DNA of 64,000 nucleotides from Marinobacter sp. BW6 (GCF_008107725.1 NZ_VIRN01000037.1:1-64000); one strand, 5' to 3'. Shown: positions 16,420 to 25,379, numbered from the stretch's first letter. Notes: generated from the sequence alone by a model not told the origin. A program made the numbers and translations.

Positions 16420-17445
16420 ATGATTTTTCGATTTTTAACCGTTTCTCTTGTAGCGGCTGTTCTGGCTTCATCTGCTCAGGCCGAGTCTGCAGACTCGGTG
16501 CTTGCGCTCTCCACGGACAACGACCTGTTCGCTCCAACGCAAACGGATCGGGATTACACCGCCGGTGTAGCGATTACCTATTCCTCAAACTCGGAGGAGT
16601 TCATGGGTAACCCCGTGTCCAGGGTGAGTCAGGGGCTGGACAGGTTCGTGCTGCCCTATCTGGGCCAAGAGGTTGGAAGTCCGCAAAGCGCCGCGCTTGA
16701 ACTGGGGGTTTATGGCTTCACCCCTGAGGAAATCAACGAATCCGCGATTGATCGTAGCGATCGGCCCTACAGCAGTCTGGTCTACCTGTCTTCAAGCCAG
16801 AGTTACCAGGCTCTCGGGGTCGATTCGGGCTGGACCACATCCATGACCTTGGGTGTTCTGGGTCTTGATGTATTCAAATCCGGCCAGAACGCGGTTCACA
16901 AGGTGGTAGGTAGCGACCGCGCGAACGGTTGGGACCATCAGATCTCGAATGGTGGTGAGCCGACTTTCCGGTACTCGGCGGCATATCATCAGTACCTGGA
17001 TGGCAGCGAATCGGATCAAAAGTATAAAGTGACGTATTTCGGATCGGTCGGATACCTGACCGAGTTTGGAGCAGCATTGGTATTCCGGGATGGCCTGATT
17101 TCCTCTCCGGACAACCGATTTAACCCCGAGCTGATGGCCTACGGTGAGCGAGCGCCCGGAGTTTCCGCACCTGGCGGACGGGAGAATTATTTCTGGGGCG
17201 GGGTGTCGGTGAAAGCACGCGCTTATAACGCCTTTCTCCAGGGCCAGTTTCGTGAATCGGACCATGAACTGGATGCCAATGATCTGAGCATCTTGCTGGC
17301 TGAAGTATGGGCTGGTTATACCCACAGTTTCCTGGCGGGCACCGAGCTCAGTTATGTGTTGCGTGTTCAGAGTTCCGAAATCAAATCCGGAACGGGAAAT
17401 CGCACGCTGGCTTGGGGCGGGCTGGTATTCAGCAAACGGCTTTAA
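16420..17445 (+). CDS. LpxR-like lipid A deacylase (DUF2219 outer-membrane protein)
   Basis: A 341-residue protein with a signal peptide (ending AQA/ES) and the LpxR beta-barrel family pattern: 'LALSTDNDLFAPTQTDRDYT' near the N-terminus (the Asn-Asp pair is catalytic in the family), 'IDRSDRPYSSLVYLSSSQSY' and a C-terminal strand ending 'GLVFSKRL'. LpxR removes the 3'-acyloxyacyl chain of lipid A at the outer membrane in a calcium-dependent way. ATG 16420 is chosen over TTG 16414 because CGGAG lies about seven bases upstream. It is a stand-alone gene. Confidence 0.8.
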   Translation: MIFRFLTVSLVAAVLASSAQAESADSVLALSTDNDLFAPTQTDRDYTAGVAITYSSNSEEFMGNPVSRVSQGLDRFVLPYLGQEVGSPQSAALELGVYGFTPEEINESAIDRSDRPYSSLVYLSSSQSYQALGVDSGWTTSMTLGVLGLDVFKSGQNAVHKVVGSDRANGWDHQISNGGEPTFRYSAAYHQYLDGSESDQKYKVTYFGSVGYLTEFGAALVFRDGLISSPDNRFNPELMAYGERAPGVSAPGGRENYFWGGVSVKARAYNAFLQGQFRESDHELDANDLSILLAEVWAGYTHSFLAGTELSYVLRVQSSEIKSGTGNRTLAWGGLVFSKRL

Positions 17446-17562
17446 AGTCCGGACAGACACTCATCATTACGGGAAATAGAACTTATACCGTCCAGTAATT
17501 GGTTTTGCTCAGCATATGGCTTCAGTGTGTGAACCAATCGATTTGTTAAAGGAGTTGAACTT

Positions 17563-17886
17563 ATGAGCAACATGATCGAAGTAACCGATGTAAATTTTGA
17601 GAAGGACGTTGTACAGAGTGATCGCCCTGTGCTGGTCGATTTCTGGGCACCCTGGTGTGGTCCCTGTAAAACAGTGGCTCCCATGCTGGAGGCAATCGCT
17701 GATGAGTTTGGCGATGAGTTGACCATCGCCAAAGTGAACGTCGACGACAGTCCCGATGTAACTGCAAAAATGCGGATCAGGGGCATCCCGACCCTGGCAC
17801 TGTTTCAGGATGGCGGCGTGATTGCCCAGAAAACCGGTGCCGGCAGTCTGAGTGAATTGAGAACGTTCGTGAAAGGAAACTTGTAA
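17563..17886 (+). CDS. trxA: Thioredoxin
   Basis: A 107-residue classic thioredoxin: 'FWAPWCGPCKTVAPML' (Cys about 32 and 35), 'KVNVDDSPDVTAKMRIRGIP' with cis-Pro, and 'GAGSLSELRTFV'. AAAGGAG precedes ATG. It would donate electrons to cytoplasmic reductases. It lies between the LpxR gene and a LysR gene without evident operon structure. Confidence 0.93.
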   Translation: MSNMIEVTDVNFEKDVVQSDRPVLVDFWAPWCGPCKTVAPMLEAIADEFGDELTIAKVNVDDSPDVTAKMRIRGIPTLALFQDGGVIAQKTGAGSLSELRTFVKGNL

Positions 17887-17989
17887 ACCTTTCCAGCGGA
17901 CTCCCAATCGGGGGGCTTCTTCATACTGCAATTGCGGTTCAGGCCCCTCCGGGCCAGACTTGTCAGGGTCCATCCTTCAGGAACGTTGA

Positions 17990-18943
17990 ATGAAAACGCA
18001 AGAACTTCAGCTGTTGTACATTTTTGATGCGATCATGACCGAACGCTCCGTGACCCGAGCGGCTGATCGACTTTCCATGACTCAGCCTGCCGTATCCAAT
18101 GCGATTTCCCGAATGCGCCAGATCTGGAACGACCCATTGTTTGTGCGAAAGGGTCGTAATATCGAACCAACATCCTACGCGCTCAGCCTGTGGGATCAGG
18201 TGGGCGATCACATGTACGCATTGACGAATGCAGTCAGTGCCACGCAATTTGATCCGGCCACGTCCAAGCGGAAATTTCGCATAGCAGTAACGGATGTGAC
18301 TGTTGAAATGATCTGGCGGCAGCTGATTGAACTTCTTGAAGACCAGGCGCCGGGCGTTGATATCCATGCCGTCCCCTATACGCCAGAGGGCACGTACGAA
18401 GATTTGCGCGAGGCGCATGTTGATCTCGCGGTCGGCATGCTTACCCAACACGATCACAGTTTGCGAAGTACGTGGTTATTTGAAGGTGGGTATGTCCTGG
18501 CGATGCGCGCAGACCACCCGCTGGCTGGCCGACAGATCACCATGGATGAATTCCTCCAGGCCCGGCACCTGCTTGTGACGATGTCGGGGGATGCACACGG
18601 ATTCGTGGACAGCTACCTTGATCAGAAGGGCCAGAGCAGACGAATTGCCGCGACGGTCAACCATTTTTCGATTGTTCCCCAGGTCCTCAGGGATTCGAAC
18701 CTGATCGCCGCGGTTCCCGAGTTGATCAGCCAGGACTGTGGCTTCGTGGATGGGCTATGGATGGGGCAGTTGCCTTTCGAAGTAGATCCAACCAGTCTGT
18801 ATCTCATCTGGCACACACGCCACGACCGTGATCCCGGAATCGTCTGGTTGCGAAACCACGTGGAACGGCTCCTTCGCGAGCGCTGGCACGACATTATGAC
18901 CAACTCGCCCTGTGGCCATTCGGCGGTAAAAGCCATCGCCTGA
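17990..18943 (+). CDS. LysR-family transcriptional regulator (NodD-like group)
   Basis: A 317-residue LysR protein. N-terminal helix-turn-helix 'RSVTRAADRLSMTQPAVSNA' followed by 'ISRMRQIWNDPLFVRKGRNI', the pattern of the NodD/SyrM-like branch. The effector domain covers residues about 90-300. The start has CAGGAACG upstream. Its nearest leftward gene is trxA, on the same strand. A GTCATCA/TGATGAC hairpin follows the stop (18960-18980). The target is unknown. Confidence 0.87.
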   Translation: MKTQELQLLYIFDAIMTERSVTRAADRLSMTQPAVSNAISRMRQIWNDPLFVRKGRNIEPTSYALSLWDQVGDHMYALTNAVSATQFDPATSKRKFRIAVTDVTVEMIWRQLIELLEDQAPGVDIHAVPYTPEGTYEDLREAHVDLAVGMLTQHDHSLRSTWLFEGGYVLAMRADHPLAGRQITMDEFLQARHLLVTMSGDAHGFVDSYLDQKGQSRRIAATVNHFSIVPQVLRDSNLIAAVPELISQDCGFVDGLWMGQLPFEVDPTSLYLIWHTRHDRDPGIVWLRNHVERLLRERWHDIMTNSPCGHSAVKAIA

Positions 18944-19134
18944 AACGAGTAATAGTTCAGTCATCATTTTTCGTGATGACAAAGATACCGCAACGGAATT
19001 ATTCAGCCTCCCGAAAACTTCCAATAATCCTCTGCAGATGTCGCGAGTTGCGGCATCGGCAGGGGCCCGGTTAAACCAGGATTGATCCGGCCAGCTTGCC
19101 CAAAAATCTGCATATCTTGGAGTTGGGAGGGGGA

Positions 19135-19893
19135 ATGAACGGCCAAACGAACTGCCCGTCGATGAGGTCCAGCTGGCAGCCTGCTGCAATCACCGATGCC
19201 ACTGACCAGAAATGGTACAAACCAATCATCTCTGTAAACGCCGACAACAGCGGCAACAGGCACGTTTACAAGGCTTTCAGATTCTCCCGGGGCCTGCTCG
19301 GGAATTACTTCCAGTTTCTCGCGTCCCACGAATTCAGGATGCTGAGAAAAGTCGAGCACCTGGATTTCACGCCTGATCAAGTCAGCCGGCCATCAGACGC
19401 TTCGCCTACCATCCATTATCGTCTGATAGAGGGAAGGCCGGTAAAGGAAATTGCGGCGGGCAAGGGTGTACCGGACAACTTTTTTTCACGACTTTTCAGT
19501 GATGTGAAGACCCTGCACAAGCATGGGGTTGCCCACATGGACCTCGGCAATTCCGGAAACATTCTGGTGTCGGGGCGCGGCGAGCCTGCAATCATCGATT
19601 TTGGCTCAGCTATCCCCTTGAGTTGGCTGCCATCATCTGTCCAGAGCTGGGCCTGCCGCAAGGATATTCTTGGTGTTCTGAAGCTCTGGCATCGCTTCGA
19701 TAGTGAATCAATGCCACTGTTTCTTGAACATTATTACCAGAGCAATTACCGCAAAAACATCTACACGCCCAAGCGCTTTCTAAAGGCGTTAAGGCGTTGG
19801 GTAACGGGCGGCGCTGGCGCTGAAGACCTGTCCGGAGTGGCTACCGTGATCAGTGTGTTTTGCGGGCTACTGGTTTTGGTGTCTTTCACCTGA
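19135..19893 (+). CDS. Protein-kinase-fold protein (lipopolysaccharide-kinase/RIO-like)
   Basis: A 252-residue protein with kinase catalytic motifs: 'HKHGVAHMDLGNSGNILVSG' (catalytic Asp in HMDL, Asn four residues on) and 'AIIDFGSAIPL' (DFG). An upstream 'HVYKAFRF' may hold the ATP-binding lysine. This arrangement is seen in LPS core kinases (InaA/WaaP-like) and RIO-like kinases. The start has a very strong GGGAGGGG three bases before ATG. The C-terminus ends in a hydrophobic stretch, 'VISVFCGLLVLVSF', which suggests membrane contact. The substrate is unknown. Confidence 0.72.
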   Translation: MNGQTNCPSMRSSWQPAAITDATDQKWYKPIISVNADNSGNRHVYKAFRFSRGLLGNYFQFLASHEFRMLRKVEHLDFTPDQVSRPSDASPTIHYRLIEGRPVKEIAAGKGVPDNFFSRLFSDVKTLHKHGVAHMDLGNSGNILVSGRGEPAIIDFGSAIPLSWLPSSVQSWACRKDILGVLKLWHRFDSESMPLFLEHYYQSNYRKNIYTPKRFLKALRRWVTGGAGAEDLSGVATVISVFCGLLVLVSFT

Positions 19894-19960
19894 AGAGCGG
19901 CATTCTACCGCTCAACTTAATGCTTTCCGATGGGCGAAAATTGTTGGCCTGGTCAGGCAC

Positions 19961-19994
19961 AAAAAAGGGGCGGTCATGGTGACCGCCCCTTTTC
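19961..19994. terminator. Bidirectional terminator
   Basis: Ten-base-pair perfect stem GGGGCGGTCA / TGACCGCCCC with a three-base loop (19967-19989), preceded by six A and followed by T-rich bases. It therefore serves the leftward small gene (T run on the minus strand) and the rightward kinase-like gene. Confidence 0.9.
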
Positions 19995-20006
19995 GTTGTG
20001 GTCAGC

Positions 20007-20150
20007 TTAGTTGCTGATACCAAGATCGACGGTTTCGATCGCTGGATTGTTTCCACGCTCGATATCTTCCTGGCTCACGCCTTCGGCCTGTGCGAAAGCA
20101 GAGAAAACGATTACAGAGAAAACGAGAAAGAACTTGTTGATTGCGTTCAT
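20007..20150 (-). CDS. 47-residue secreted peptide
   Basis: A short frame with a convincing signal peptide: MNAINKFFLVFSVIVFSAFA, then QA and the mature part 'EGVSQEDIERGNNPAIETVD' plus seven residues. A minus-strand AAAGGTGG lies about eight bases before the ATG, and the strong terminator begins about 15 bases past the stop. Start site, signal peptide and terminator together indicate a real gene. I do not recognise the family; the processed peptide would be about 25 acidic residues. It sits downstream of phzF on the same strand, but with its own likely start region. Confidence 0.72.
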   Translation of the reverse strand: MNAINKFFLVFSVIVFSAFAQAEGVSQEDIERGNNPAIETVDLGISN

Positions 20151-20231
20151 GTGATATTCCACCTTTCAAGAGAATTAAGTTAGACAGCATCGCCGTATTG
20201 GCTTGATGGTTATTCTCTTGGTTTCCCGTCT

Positions 20232-21155
20232 TCAGAAAAAATTGCTTTGCGGTATACAACACATAAGATCAGGTGATGGGTTAACGTCAACTTCAATAAC
20301 TTCTCTGATCGCACCCCGACCACCTGCAAACAGGTTCTTGATCCTGTTGTCGGTGCCAATAGTCAGCCGCACGTTTATGACACTAGGTGAGGGCGCGGCC
20401 ATCCAGCGACCCTGTTCGATAGTGAACTCCTGCTTCTGGATAGCCAATTGCTCACGCAGATAGCAGGCCAGCGGGCCAGCAGCCATTCCTGTCGCAGACT
20501 CCTCCAGGATGCCGTACCGGGGGGCGAACATGCGGGCTCCTGCGTCTCTCCCATTGCCAACGCTGTCGAAGGAGAATACGTAAAATCCTACAAGATCCAG
20601 AGCTTCGCTAAGCTTCTCAATGAGGCCGAAATCTGGCTCAAGACCCTTGACTGTCTGTCCGTCTCGAATGCCAATCACCACAAAGCTGTTGCCGGTATTG
20701 ACCAACATCGGCTCGGCACCCTCGATCAGATCGTCGGTGGTTATTCCAAGGGACATCAGGGCGGTCTGTAGATCATTCTCGTCCAGCGCCTCAAAGCGAG
20801 GAGCCCTCTGTTCCATATAGGCGGCTTCGTCCTCCATGTTGACCGATCTCAGGCCATCAATGGTTTCCTTCGATGACTGATTATGGGCTAACAGGCCTTT
20901 TTGCTGCATAAAACTGAAGGTTGCGATCGTAGCGTGACCGCAATGCGCGATTTGCTGGGTCGGCGTAAAAAATTCCAGTTTTATGTCCGCCAACTCCGAC
21001 GCAGACACAAAAGCCGTTTCCGACAAGCCGACAGCCGCCGCGATCTTCTGTTTTTGCTCGGCGCTGAACTGGTCTGCATTCAACACAACACCTGCCGGGT
21101 TACCGCCGGAATCGCCGTCAACAAAGGCACTGATGATTGGGACTTCAACTTTCAT
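20232..21155 (-). CDS. PhzF-family isomerase/epimerase-like protein
   Basis: A 307-residue PhzF-fold protein: N-terminal 'SAFVDGDSGGNPAGVVLNAD', catalytic Glu in 'VGLSETAFVS', 'FTPTQQIAHCGHATIATFSF', and the second-half 'GATGMAAGPLACYL'-type segment (ESATGMAAGPLACYLREQL). PhzF proteins are cofactor-free isomerases of uncertain substrate outside phenazine producers. ATG 21155 follows GAGGAA; the longer frame to 21185 has no site. It is divergent from a LysR gene with a palindromic AT-rich site between, so it is likely the LysR target. Confidence 0.88.
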   Translation of the reverse strand: MKVEVPIISAFVDGDSGGNPAGVVLNADQFSAEQKQKIAAAVGLSETAFVSASELADIKLEFFTPTQQIAHCGHATIATFSFMQQKGLLAHNQSSKETIDGLRSVNMEDEAAYMEQRAPRFEALDENDLQTALMSLGITTDDLIEGAEPMLVNTGNSFVVIGIRDGQTVKGLEPDFGLIEKLSEALDLVGFYVFSFDSVGNGRDAGARMFAPRYGILEESATGMAAGPLACYLREQLAIQKQEFTIEQGRWMAAPSPSVINVRLTIGTDNRIKNLFAGGRGAIREVIEVDVNPSPDLMCCIPQSNFF

Positions 21156-21238
21156 GATGAGTATTCCTCTCGTTGATTTAGTCACCTAATGTTTTCAGTG
21201 AACGGTTCCCGGAACAAACGGGTAAACCTGGTCTATGC

Positions 21239-21253
21239 TTAATTAAAAATTAA
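21239..21253. promoter_or_regulatory. Likely LysR box between phzF-like gene and lysR
   Basis: A perfect inverted repeat TTAATT-AAA-AATTAA, which also fits the T-N11-A LysR pattern. It lies 12 bases before the lysR start and 84 bases from the phzF-like start. Function is inferred. Confidence 0.55.
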
Positions 21254-21264
21254 CCATAAGAAGA

Positions 21265-22158
21265 ATGGAACCGATGCAGAAACTACCTCCACTGAGGGCA
21301 TTGCAGGCGTTTCGGTACGCTGCGAGAGAGCTAAGTTTTAAATCGGCGGCAGAGGCCCTGAACGTTTCCCAGGCGGCCGTCAGCACCCACATTCGTGGCC
21401 TGGAGGATTATCTAGGGTTAAAGCTTTTTGTTCGTCTGACCCGTGAAGTGAAATTGACGCATGAAGGCAGGGTACTTTCCGGCTATGTTGAGGCGGGCTT
21501 TCAGGAGCTGGAAAGGGGGATAGCGCTGTTTGCACCAAACTGCGATCCCGGACGTTTGACCGTGGCAACAGTGCCATCCTTCGCCAGTCGTTGGCTTGTA
21601 CCCAGAATCGATTCGTTTCAGCGAGCTCATCCTGAAATCCAGCTAAGTCTTCAACCCAATCTGCAGTTGGTTGGTTTTCAGGGTGATGGCGTTGATCTCG
21701 CGATCCGTTATGGCAGTGGAAATTATCCCGGGCTCGAGTCAAGACTACTGCTCGAAGAAAAACTGCTGCCGGTGTGTCACAGCATGCTCACTGACAGTCA
21801 GCCTGTGACGCCTGAGAGTCTGGCAAAACTTCCATGGCTTATCGATGAATCAAGCGACATGGAAAGCTCGTGGAGGGCGTTTCAGAAAGAACTCGGCATT
21901 GAAATACCTGAAAGCTCCATAACGCTTCGGGTAACAGAGGGATCAACGCTCGTAGAGGCCGTGCTCGCCGGCAGGGGTATAGCATTGATGCGATACAGCC
22001 TCGTTGCCGATCTCCTTAAAGCCGGCTTGCTTCAGAGCCCGATCGAAATTTCGGTCCCGGCGGAATACCAATACTACCTGGTTGCGCCGGAAGCGAAATT
22101 TCGCACGGACAAGGTTCGTGCTTTTGTAAGGTGGATTACTGGCGAAGTAGGCTCTTAG
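21265..22158 (+). CDS. LysR-family regulator (GcvA-like)
   Basis: A 297-residue regulator. Helix-turn-helix 'LSFKSAAEALNVSQAAVSTH' then 'IRGLEDYLGLKLFVRLTREV'; the motif 'LPPLRALQAFRYAARELSFK' at the N-terminus is typical of the GcvA/AmpR branch. An effector-binding domain follows (residues about 95-290). An ATG nine bases in could also serve as start. It is divergent from the PhzF-like gene, which it probably controls. Confidence 0.86.
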   Translation: MEPMQKLPPLRALQAFRYAARELSFKSAAEALNVSQAAVSTHIRGLEDYLGLKLFVRLTREVKLTHEGRVLSGYVEAGFQELERGIALFAPNCDPGRLTVATVPSFASRWLVPRIDSFQRAHPEIQLSLQPNLQLVGFQGDGVDLAIRYGSGNYPGLESRLLLEEKLLPVCHSMLTDSQPVTPESLAKLPWLIDESSDMESSWRAFQKELGIEIPESSITLRVTEGSTLVEAVLAGRGIALMRYSLVADLLKAGLLQSPIEISVPAEYQYYLVAPEAKFRTDKVRAFVRWITGEVGS

Positions 22159-22634
22159 TCGCTCAAGTTCATTTTGGCTAACTGAAATGGAAGCAACTTC
22201 CTCCCATGATCAAGCGTGAGAACCTCGAGATCATGAAAAAAGCTTTCGTTGAGATACTCGTATGTCCGCAGATAATTGAACCCGTGTTTTTCCGCTTCAT
22301 ATCGACTCGACAACACAATGACTTTCTGAATCCCCGCCATACGAATTGCCAGATAGCAGAGGGCGCAAGGCTCTCCTGACGCAATCAGCGTTGTTCCGGC
22401 AAGTGAGGCGTTGTTTTCAGTCCGAGAAGCTTCCCTGATCGCCTGTATTTCAGCGTGTGCCGTGCAGTCCAGGTGCTTGGCGACCTGATTCACCCCTTTG
22501 CCAATCAGGTCCCCATTTTGATTAAGAATAACTGCCGAAAACGGCAAGCCATCTGCTTTGACACTGCTGACAGCCAAATCGATGGCTAAGTCAGCAAACT
22601 CCATGAGTCGGTCTTCGGCAATTGACTTACACAT
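22155..22634 (-). CDS. CDA-fold nucleoside/nucleobase deaminase
   Basis: A 159-residue zinc deaminase: 'DCTAHAEIQAIREASRT' (His ligand and catalytic Glu) and 'GEPCALCYLAIRMAGI' (two Cys ligands). The pattern is that of guanine/cytidine/tRNA-adenosine deaminases; the substrate cannot be fixed. Start choice is uncertain: ATG 22634 overlaps the end of the azoreductase gene by eight bases and has GAG upstream, and ATG 22646 and 22604 are alternatives. It is coupled to the azoreductase. Confidence 0.8.
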   Translation of the reverse strand: MCKSIAEDRLMEFADLAIDLAVSSVKADGLPFSAVILNQNGDLIGKGVNQVAKHLDCTAHAEIQAIREASRTENNASLAGTTLIASGEPCALCYLAIRMAGIQKVIVLSSRYEAEKHGFNYLRTYEYLNESFFHDLEVLTLDHGRKLLPFQLAKMNLSD

Positions 22635-23331
22635 CTGCAATCTCATGATTCGATGATCGGGACAGGGCAGAAACGCTTAGTTCGAGGGCAAGGCTTTCGG
22701 CCCGGTGTTTGGCATTAGCGACTGACATCCGATGCCTCTCGTCCCCAAATTCCTGATACTCGGCAGCAATCTCGTAGACTGTGTCTACGCCAAGATACTT
22801 GCTCAGCGTGCGCAGGTGCGGTGTCAAATGACCAGAGTCTTCTCTTATTCCACCCTTTTCAAAGCCGAACTCTCCGCTGGAAGTGACTATAATTAATGTC
22901 TTACCGGAGAGTAGAGGCTGCAAGGGGAAGTCCCCACGTGAGAGATCAAAATCAAACGTTTTGTCGATGCGCACGATTTGATCGAACCAGGCCTTTAGGT
23001 GAGCAGGCATGCCATAGTTATACATTGGCGAGGAAATCAGGATAACGTCGGCTTTGGCCACCTCCGCTATCAACGTATCGGAAAGCGCCAGTATTTCCCT
23101 CTGCGCCGGGGTCCTCTTTTCCTCAGGGGTGAAAACTGCACCAATCCATTCCTGTGAAATGAAATCAGGTGGATTCATCCCAACGTCACGATAGATATAG
23201 TCATCTTCGGGACGATTCTGTTGCCAGGTATCAATATATCGACGAGCGATGCTTTTCGATATGGAGTCATGATCTGGGTTCTCGTTATTTGCGGCCCTGA
23301 CGCTTGAATCGATGTGTAATAAAGTGCTCAT
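22627..23331 (-). CDS. FMN-dependent NADH-azoreductase (AzoR-like)
   Basis: A 234-residue flavodoxin-fold quinone/azo reductase. N-terminal 'LLHIDSSVRAANNENPDHDS', 'LISSPMYNYGMPAHLKAWFD' (FMN-phosphate and dimer segment), and 'IVTSSGEFGFEKGG'. These enzymes reduce quinones and azo compounds with NAD(P)H. The start at ATG 23331 follows GAGGTAAAG; the longer frame to 23586 runs into the divergent regulator. It is the first gene of a two-gene unit with the deaminase and is divergent from a LysR gene. Confidence 0.87.
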   Translation of the reverse strand: MSTLLHIDSSVRAANNENPDHDSISKSIARRYIDTWQQNRPEDDYIYRDVGMNPPDFISQEWIGAVFTPEEKRTPAQREILALSDTLIAEVAKADVILISSPMYNYGMPAHLKAWFDQIVRIDKTFDFDLSRGDFPLQPLLSGKTLIIVTSSGEFGFEKGGIREDSGHLTPHLRTLSKYLGVDTVYEIAAEYQEFGDERHRMSVANAKHRAESLALELSVSALSRSSNHEIADV

Positions 23332-23412
23332 TTTCTTTACCTCGGTTGGTGAATAGCAGCCGCCATTTTGTGATCCCGTGGAGATTGGAACAAACGAAAA
23401 GAATGCACTTAC

Positions 23413-23431
23413 AGATGAGTTTAATTCATCT
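23413..23431. promoter_or_regulatory. Inverted repeat between azoR-like gene and lysR
   Basis: AGATGA-N7-TCATCT, a perfect 6-base-pair inverted repeat in the 136-base divergent region. It is a likely LysR operator by position and symmetry. Binding is inferred. Confidence 0.5.
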
Positions 23432-23467
23432 ACAATATCGCCCTGGTGGTAAGTTTGGAGATTGCGT

Positions 23468-24319
23468 GTGCAGGTATCGTTACAGGCACTGAAAGCCTTT
23501 GAGTCGGCTGCCCGTCTGGGAAGCTTTAAGTTGGCTGCAGAAGAACTCTCGCTGACGCCAACCGCTATTTCACACCACATCGGCAATCTGGAAGGTCGGT
23601 TAAATGTAAGTTTGTTTCATCGCCAGGGGAGACGGATATCACTCACTGGAACAGGTTCAAGATTGGCAAAAGCCACCTCGGAAGGATTCCGGAAAATTGA
23701 CAGTGTGCTGGAGGAGGTGATTAAGGCTGGCAGTGCGGTCAGGGTGACGACAACATCATCGTTGGCGGCCATGGTGCTGATCCCTTCCCAGCAAGAATTT
23801 GAGCAAGCCAATCCGGATATTTCTATCGAAATTTCGACAGGCGAGTCTGTAGACAGCCAACCTTATGTTATTCCAATTCGTTTCGGCGATGTTTCGGTCG
23901 TCAAGTCGTCTGACGTCATCAGGTCCGAGTCCTTTAATGTGTTTGGCGCATATGGAATGGAGTCCCCGGCATGGCCAAATGAACCCATTACGCTTTTTAC
24001 CACGGAGTGGAAAAATAAATCGCTGCCGGATCCTCCACTAGCCGCCTGGTTGGAAACAAATGGACTGAGCGGGTCTGGTATTAAACTCAAAAAGTTTGAT
24101 CAAGAGCTTTTCGGTATTCAGCAAGCTATGGCAGAAAACGGACTTGTGTTCTGTTCTACGACACTCACTAGAAAACTGTTAAAAGCTAAACTTCTGAAGC
24201 AATTTGAAACTCGGCCGGTAACGTCAGACCTTTGCTACTACGTACCAAATAAGGACAGCTTCGAAACGAGAGGTGCGGTCAGACTGTTAAATTGGATTGA
24301 GCATATTTTAAACCAGTAG
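23468..24319 (+). CDS. LysR-family regulator (GcvA-like)
   Basis: A 283-residue LysR protein: 'LGSFKLAAEELSLTPTAISH' then 'HIGNLEGRLNVSLFHRQGRR'. A shorter effector domain follows. I choose GTG 23468, seven bases after GGAG; the TTG at 23462 is one base from that site. Divergent from the azoreductase/deaminase pair, its probable target. Confidence 0.83.
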   Translation: MQVSLQALKAFESAARLGSFKLAAEELSLTPTAISHHIGNLEGRLNVSLFHRQGRRISLTGTGSRLAKATSEGFRKIDSVLEEVIKAGSAVRVTTTSSLAAMVLIPSQQEFEQANPDISIEISTGESVDSQPYVIPIRFGDVSVVKSSDVIRSESFNVFGAYGMESPAWPNEPITLFTTEWKNKSLPDPPLAAWLETNGLSGSGIKLKKFDQELFGIQQAMAENGLVFCSTTLTRKLLKAKLLKQFETRPVTSDLCYYVPNKDSFETRGAVRLLNWIEHILNQ

Positions 24320-24437
24320 TCCGCACCCACACTTCTTCGTCCCGCCACCAAGGTCACTTAAGAGGCTTTTCTGTAACAATATGGCTGCTCTTATAGTCAA
24401 AAGAATGACTATCGTTGATTGGGTTCGGGAGGGCACC

Positions 24438-24740
24438 ATGATCGGTTTAACTCAGGTATCGCAGGGCGCTGATCTACCGACAGAGGGGATGAAGGGACTT
24501 TTGCGGCGCTGGTTTTATCTGAAATTCGTTCAGAAAAAGAGCACCGTTGAATTGATGGACACAGCCTGTGATCTTCGAAATAAAAGCGCGTTGACCATTG
24601 TGGCGCTGCTGGACGTTGACGAGCATATGATATCTCAAGTGGTGAGTGAGAAAAGGCTCATTTTTGTTCAGAACTGCCACGCGTACCTAAAGGGCTCAGT
24701 AAATCCTGCGGGGTTGGATTCCGGCTTTTTAAACGACTGA
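24438..24740 (+). CDS. Hypothetical protein, about 100 residues
   Basis: No family recognised. The product is mixed in charge with no clear signal peptide or membrane span; the segment 'TVELMDTACDLRNKSALTIV' and 'ALLDVDEHMISQVVSEKRLI' look helical. The start is uncertain: ATG 24438 has GGAGGG close upstream, while ATG 24405 or 24381 would add 11 or 19 residues. It lies between a LysR gene and a strong bidirectional terminator, which supports transcription on this strand. Confidence 0.5.
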   Translation: MIGLTQVSQGADLPTEGMKGLLRRWFYLKFVQKKSTVELMDTACDLRNKSALTIVALLDVDEHMISQVVSEKRLIFVQNCHAYLKGSVNPAGLDSGFLND

Positions 24741-24789
24741 TATCTGAAACTGCCTCGAGTTTTTTGCAGTCCGGCAACTATGAAATAAA

Positions 24790-24821
24790 GATCACGGTGG
24801 CGCCTTTTCACCACCGTGATC
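24790..24821. terminator. Bidirectional terminator-like hairpin between convergent genes
   Basis: Eleven-base-pair perfect stem GATCACGGTGG / CCACCGTGATC with a ten-base loop. It lies between the rightward hypothetical gene and the leftward AhpD-like gene. T-rich bases follow on the plus strand (TCTATTTTG). Confidence 0.75.
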
Positions 24822-24830
24822 TCTATTTTG

Positions 24831-25379
24831 TTACTCCGATAGCGGCTTAACCGACGGAAAATCAATATCAGTCGCTAAAACCCGGTTGATATAGTTTGTT
24901 AGAACGTTGAGGGCGACATTGCCAACGATTTCGACCAACTCGGCGTCGCTGTATCCGGCTGAGCGAACCTTCTGGACGTCGTCACTTGAAACATTTCCTC
25001 GCTCCTTTGTGATCTTTACCGCGAACTCGACGGCAACGGCCGCTTTCTCCTCGTCTGAGCTTCCGTGTCTGGCAGCTTCAATTTCCTCAGAGCTGAGTTT
25101 TGCAACGTTTCTGCCCAGATAATCGTGAGCCGCCAGGCAGTAGTCGCAGTCGTTTATCTCCGCGACCGCCAACGCAATGCGTTCGCGTGTTTGGGCTGTC
25201 AACGAACCAGCGCTCAGGGCGCCGTTCAGCCCGAGATAACCTTCAAGGGTTTTGGGGCTATTCGAAGTAATGCGGAATAGGTTTGGAACACTACCCAAGA
25301 GGCTGTTTACAGCTTCGAGCAATGATCGGGCGGCTTCGGGAGCTTCCGAAATTGAGGCTGGTGTTGGAATACGTGACAT
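24831..25379 (-). CDS. AhpD/carboxymuconolactone-decarboxylase-fold peroxidase-like protein
   Basis: A 182-residue all-helical protein with the catalytic motif 'INDCDYCLAAHDYLGRNVAK' (CxxC with His three residues later), as in AhpD-type peroxidases. 'LNGALSAGSLTAQTRERIAL' precedes it. Such proteins reduce peroxides or use the CxxC pair in other redox steps. ATG 25379 follows GGAGAAAAG. It is divergent from a LysR gene, likely its regulator. Confidence 0.86.
   Translation of the reverse strand: MSRIPTPASISEAPEAARSLLEAVNSLLGSVPNLFRITSNSPKTLEGYLGLNGALSAGSLTAQTRERIALAVAEINDCDYCLAAHDYLGRNVAKLSSEEIEAARHGSSDEEKAAVAVEFAVKITKERGNVSSDDVQKVRSAGYSDAELVEIVGNVALNVLTNYINRVLATDIDFPSVKPLSE

Noticed and set aside
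18685..18705. GGATTCGAACC, resembling a tRNA T-loop
   Set aside because: It lies inside the LysR coding sequence with no matching acceptor or anticodon arms.
18960..18980. GTCATCA / TGATGAC hairpin after a LysR gene
   Set aside because: Seven-pair stem but no T run; it may end transcription, but the evidence is too weak to list.
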